Positions 60,590 through 64,000 of a stretch of 64,000 nucleotides of DNA are shown here, one piece after another. Location: NCBI GenBank assembly GCA_034440575.1, contig JAOTOL010001508.1, positions 1,134,001-1,198,000 on the forward strand. The letters run 5' to 3'. Source of the DNA: Imbricaverruca yamaguchii (taxonomy: Eukaryota; Arthropoda; Thecostraca; Neoverrucidae). The translations under genes and the position numbers were made by a program. Numbering within the stretch: position 1 is the first letter of the stretch; each line of letters starts with the position of its first letter. Under the pieces are notes generated by a model. That model did no database searches, was not told the DNA's origin, and saw only the letters and a list, made by a program, of their open reading frames with translations.

Positions 60590-61010
60590 GATTATCATGA
60601 AAGGTGACGAGTGGTTATGTGAGGCGACGGGTGATCATGGGAGGTGACGGGCAGTTATGAGAGGTGACTGGTGGTCGTGAGAGATGACAGTTGGTCATGT
60701 GAGGTGACGGGTGGTCATAGGAGGCGACTTGTGATCGTGAGAGGTGACAGGTGGTCATGGGAGGTGACAGGTGGTCATGGGAGGTGATTTGTGGTCATGA
60801 GAGATGACTTGTGGTTGTGAGAGGTGATAGGTGATCATGGGAGGTGACAGGTGGTCATGGGAGGTGATTTGTTGTCATAGGAGGTGATTTGTGAAAGGTG
60901 ATGGATGGTCACGGGAGGTGATTTGTGAAAGGTGATGGATGGTCTTGGGAGGTGACGATTTGTCATGAGAGGTGACATACAGTCATGAAGGCTAAAATGT
61001 GGTCATGAAA
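60590..61010. repeat. ~20-bp diverged minisatellite (GAGGTGACGGGTGGTCATGG type)
   Basis: About 19 degenerate units with substitutions and a few indels. Later units gain GTGAAAGGTGATGGATGGTC. Confidence 0.9.
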
Positions 61011-62290
61011 GGCAGTGGTATGCATCGTCGATCGCAGACGGTATTATTAGATAGCCTCGGTACGTCAGTGACGGAAAACATTCTGAGATTGTCTCCAGCG
61101 CCGTCCGCACCATGCGCGGGTACATTGCACTCGGCGCGTCTGCGTCGGCACGCGGAGATCCGCCGCCTCGAACGCCCGATTCACCAGATCGCTGGTACTC
61201 GTCGTCCAGACCACACCCAAGAAGAACTGGTGGGGTGGCAAACCTGGCACGCACACCGGACAGTACGGTACCATTGCACCCGTTCTCCGTCAGCAAGTCT
61301 GAGCTAGTCAGAAAGCATCGAAAGTCGTCGGAGACGGATAACTCAGGTCTCAGCCGATCGGTCTGTCTTGGTGTATGCTCCTGACTGATTCAGCAAGCAG
61401 GCCACTAGCTCCCCAAAGAGGAACACATGCTGCTCTTTGCTCCCGCCGGTGTACCCACCGGAGTCTGAACGTGTGAGCATGTCCACCTGAAGCAAATCGA
61501 TAGAAGTAATGCATTGATTCATCGGTTTGTTTGGCCACTCGTCGTCGGTGATTGATGCTCTTCGCGTCTACGTGATGGCATTGATCAGCTTTCGAAGTTC
61601 AAGAGCGTCACTATTGGCTGTAGGGTTTTTATAGGTCACGCACGTCACACAGGCTATTGGTGTCGTCCGCGCTGCGCTGGGGCGGAAGTCAGTGACCTGG
61701 TATATCAAGTTGAATGCTCGAGAAAATGCATGGCAATAACACTTCATGGAAGCGCATGTTCTACACATCTATCTCATATTTAAATCGTCCAGCAACTTTA
61801 TCTGCTGGGTCCTGCCAACATGTGGTAAAAAATGAAAAGGTTGCGTCATTTAAGACCATCAGAACATTATTAGGATTCCTTGTCAGGGAACATATGAATG
61901 TAATGAGATAGACTTTCAGTGATTTCCTATTCTTTCGCCAGCCACTGGAGATGCTGTCTACCTTCCTAACCAGCGCTATTTGGGTACATTCCGTCTGTTT
62001 TCCAGTAACTTTTTTGCTACTCCGAGGCTCTTTTGCAACTTCGGGGACAACGCAAAAACATTAGTAATGGGGTAGTTTTAAGTGGATGAGCCCACTGGAT
62101 AGCTGACCTAGTTTAAAATATCCTTATATTCCCACCGTTTCGACGAGAGAGCATCGAATGGCATAATTGTGAGAAAGTGGAACCAGACATTCGTCTACTG
62201 AACCGCACATGTTTCTACCTGAATGTTCGCAACGTTGTCTCATTCGCACATTTGGTCGGTAACCACATCATGTCGCAATCGCATTCTTGG
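61011..62290. other. No supported gene
   Basis: A GC-rich segment at 61080-61310 is open in several frames, but I found no splice context or domain. The remainder is unique-looking AT-rich DNA. Confidence 0.35.
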
Positions 62291-62291
62291 T

Positions 62292-63934
62292 CAGTGACCA
62301 TATCACACCACCGTACACTGGTCAGTGGCCACATCACGCCACTGTACACTGGTCAGTGGCCACATCACGCCACTGTACACTGGTTGGTGGCCACATCACG
62401 TCACTGTACACTGGTCAGTGGCCACATCACGCCACTGTACACTGGTTAGTGGCCACATCACGCCACTGTACACTGGTCAGTGGCCACATCACGCCACTGT
62501 ACACTGGTCAGTGGCCACATCACGCCACTGTACACTGGTCAGTGGCCACATCACGCCACTGTACACTGGTTAGTGGCCACATCACGCCACTGTACACTGG
62601 TCAGTGGCCACATCACGCCACTGTACACTGGTTAGTGGCCACATCACGCCACTGTACACTGGTCAGTGGCCACATCACGCCACTGTACACTGGTCAGTGG
62701 CCACATCACGCCACTGTACACTGGTCAGTGGCCACATCACGCCACTGTACACTGGTTAGTGGCCACATCACGCCACTGTACACTGGTCAGTGGCCACATC
62801 ACGCCACTGTGCACTGGTCAGTGGCCACATCACGCCACTGTACACTGGTCAGTGGCCACATCACGCCACTGTACACTGGTCAGTGGCCACATCACGCCGC
62901 TGTACACTGGTTAGTGGCCACATCACACCACTGTACACCGGTTAGTGGCCACATCACGCCACTGTACACTGGTTAGTGGCCACATCACGCCACTGTACAC
63001 TGGTCAGTGGCCACATCACGCCACTGTACACTGGTCAGTGGCCACATCACGCCGCTGTACACTGGTTAGTGGCCACATCACACCACTGTACACCGGTTAG
63101 TGGCCACATCACGCCACTGTACACTGGTCAGTGGCCACATCACGCCACTGTACACTGGTTAGTGGCCACATCACGCTACTGTACACTGGTCAGTGGCCAC
63201 ATCACGCCACTGTACACTGGTTAGTGGCCACATCACGCCACTGTACACTGGTCAGTGGCCACATCACGCCACTGTACACTGGTTAGTGGCCACATCACGC
63301 CACTGTACACTGGTTAGTGGCCACATCACACCACTGTACACTGGTTAGTGGCCACATCACGCCACTGTACACCGGTCAATGGCCACATCACACCACTGTA
63401 CACTGGTCAGTGGCCACATCACGCCACTGTACACTGGTCAGTGGCCACATCACGCCACTGTACACTGGTTAGTGGCCACATCACACCACTGTACACTGGT
63501 TAGTGGCCACATCACGCCACTGTACACTGGTTAGTGGCCACATCACACCACTGTACACTGGTCAATGGCCACATCACGCCACTGTACACTGGTTAGTGGC
63601 CACATCACGCCACTGTACACTGGTCAGTGGCCACATCACGCCACTGTACACTGGTCAGTGGCCACATCACACCACTGTACACTGGTTAGTGGCCACATCA
63701 CGCCACTGTACACTGGTCAGTGGCCACATCACGCCACTGTACACTGGTTAGTGGCCACATCACGCCACTGTACACTGGTCAGTAGCCACATCACGCCACT
63801 GTACACTGGTTAGTGGCCACATCACGCCACTGTACACTGGTCAGTGGCCACATCACGCCACTGTACACCGGTCAGTGGCCACATCACGCCACTGTACACT
63901 GGTCAGTGGCCACATCACGCCACTGTACACCGGT
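62292..63934. repeat. 31-bp satellite: 53 units in perfect phase
   Basis: The unit CAGTGGCCACATCACGCCAC plus TGTACACTGGT repeats from 62292 to 63934, exactly 53 x 31 bases with no net length change. Variation is mostly at three sites: CAGTGG/TAGTGG, CGCC/CACC and CACTGG/CACCGG. The unit has a short self-complement (CCACTG...CAGTGG). Open frames of 82 codons and one of 229 codons follow from the absence of stops in the common variant and end where TAGTGG falls in frame. Confidence 0.98.
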
Positions 63935-64000
63935 CAGTGGCGTGATAAGCCCATCCGGGCACTCCCGCAGCCGCACCCCCCTGCGCCCGGTCTAGCCACA

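Noticed and set aside
62292..63934. Possible CRISPR array (regular ~31-bp repeats)
   Set aside because: Units are contiguous with no unique spacers, and the surroundings are eukaryotic.

Overview
The window looks like intergenic and intronic DNA from a repeat-rich invertebrate nuclear genome. The evidence is an exon with consensus GT/AG splice sites, non-LTR retrotransposons, a tRNA-derived SINE with a target-site duplication, decayed cut-and-paste transposase-like genes, and very long dinucleotide tracts (TA, GA, TG). Nothing is bacterial: there are no operons and no ribosome-binding-site-led genes. Abundant long simple repeats plus these element families suggest an arthropod, possibly a crustacean. 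That placement is inference from style only.

Layout. 1-1702: the 3' part of an open frame entering from the left edge. It joins a retroelement-type restriction-like endonuclease (PD-(D/E)XK) module to a ubiquitin-specific protease (USP) domain, with one frameshift. This is the most unusual object here. 2700-4600: promoter-like DNA, 5' leader and a large coding exon (408 codons) of a host gene I do not recognise, ending at a clean splice donor. 4601-28189: an apparent 23.6-kb intron holding a foldback element, TA tracts, a multiply broken transposase gene (7884-10080), several minisatellites (including 92 phase-perfect 15-bp units at 19231-20610), a LINE relic and a TG tract. 28190-28346: a second exon of the same gene, matching in phase. 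28347-47200: two tiny retroposon 3' ends with target-site duplications, tRNA-like SINEs, a minus-strand LINE split by a microsatellite, a 109-bp direct repeat spaced by 1.8 kb, a transposase-like fragment, and a 175-bp tandem satellite. 47200-50428: a nearly full CR1/Jockey-group LINE copy with a nonsense codon and a damaged RT active site. 50430-64000: almost gene-free DNA packed with minisatellites (61, 13, 64, 37, 22-23, 20 and 31 bp), ending in 53 phase-perfect 31-bp units.

The only host gene I can support is the two-exon gene on the plus strand. Everything else is mobile-element debris or tandem repeat. Most long open frames in the second half are by-products of tandem repeats lacking stop codons and are not proposed as genes. 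No tRNA, rRNA or CRISPR feature is supported as functional.
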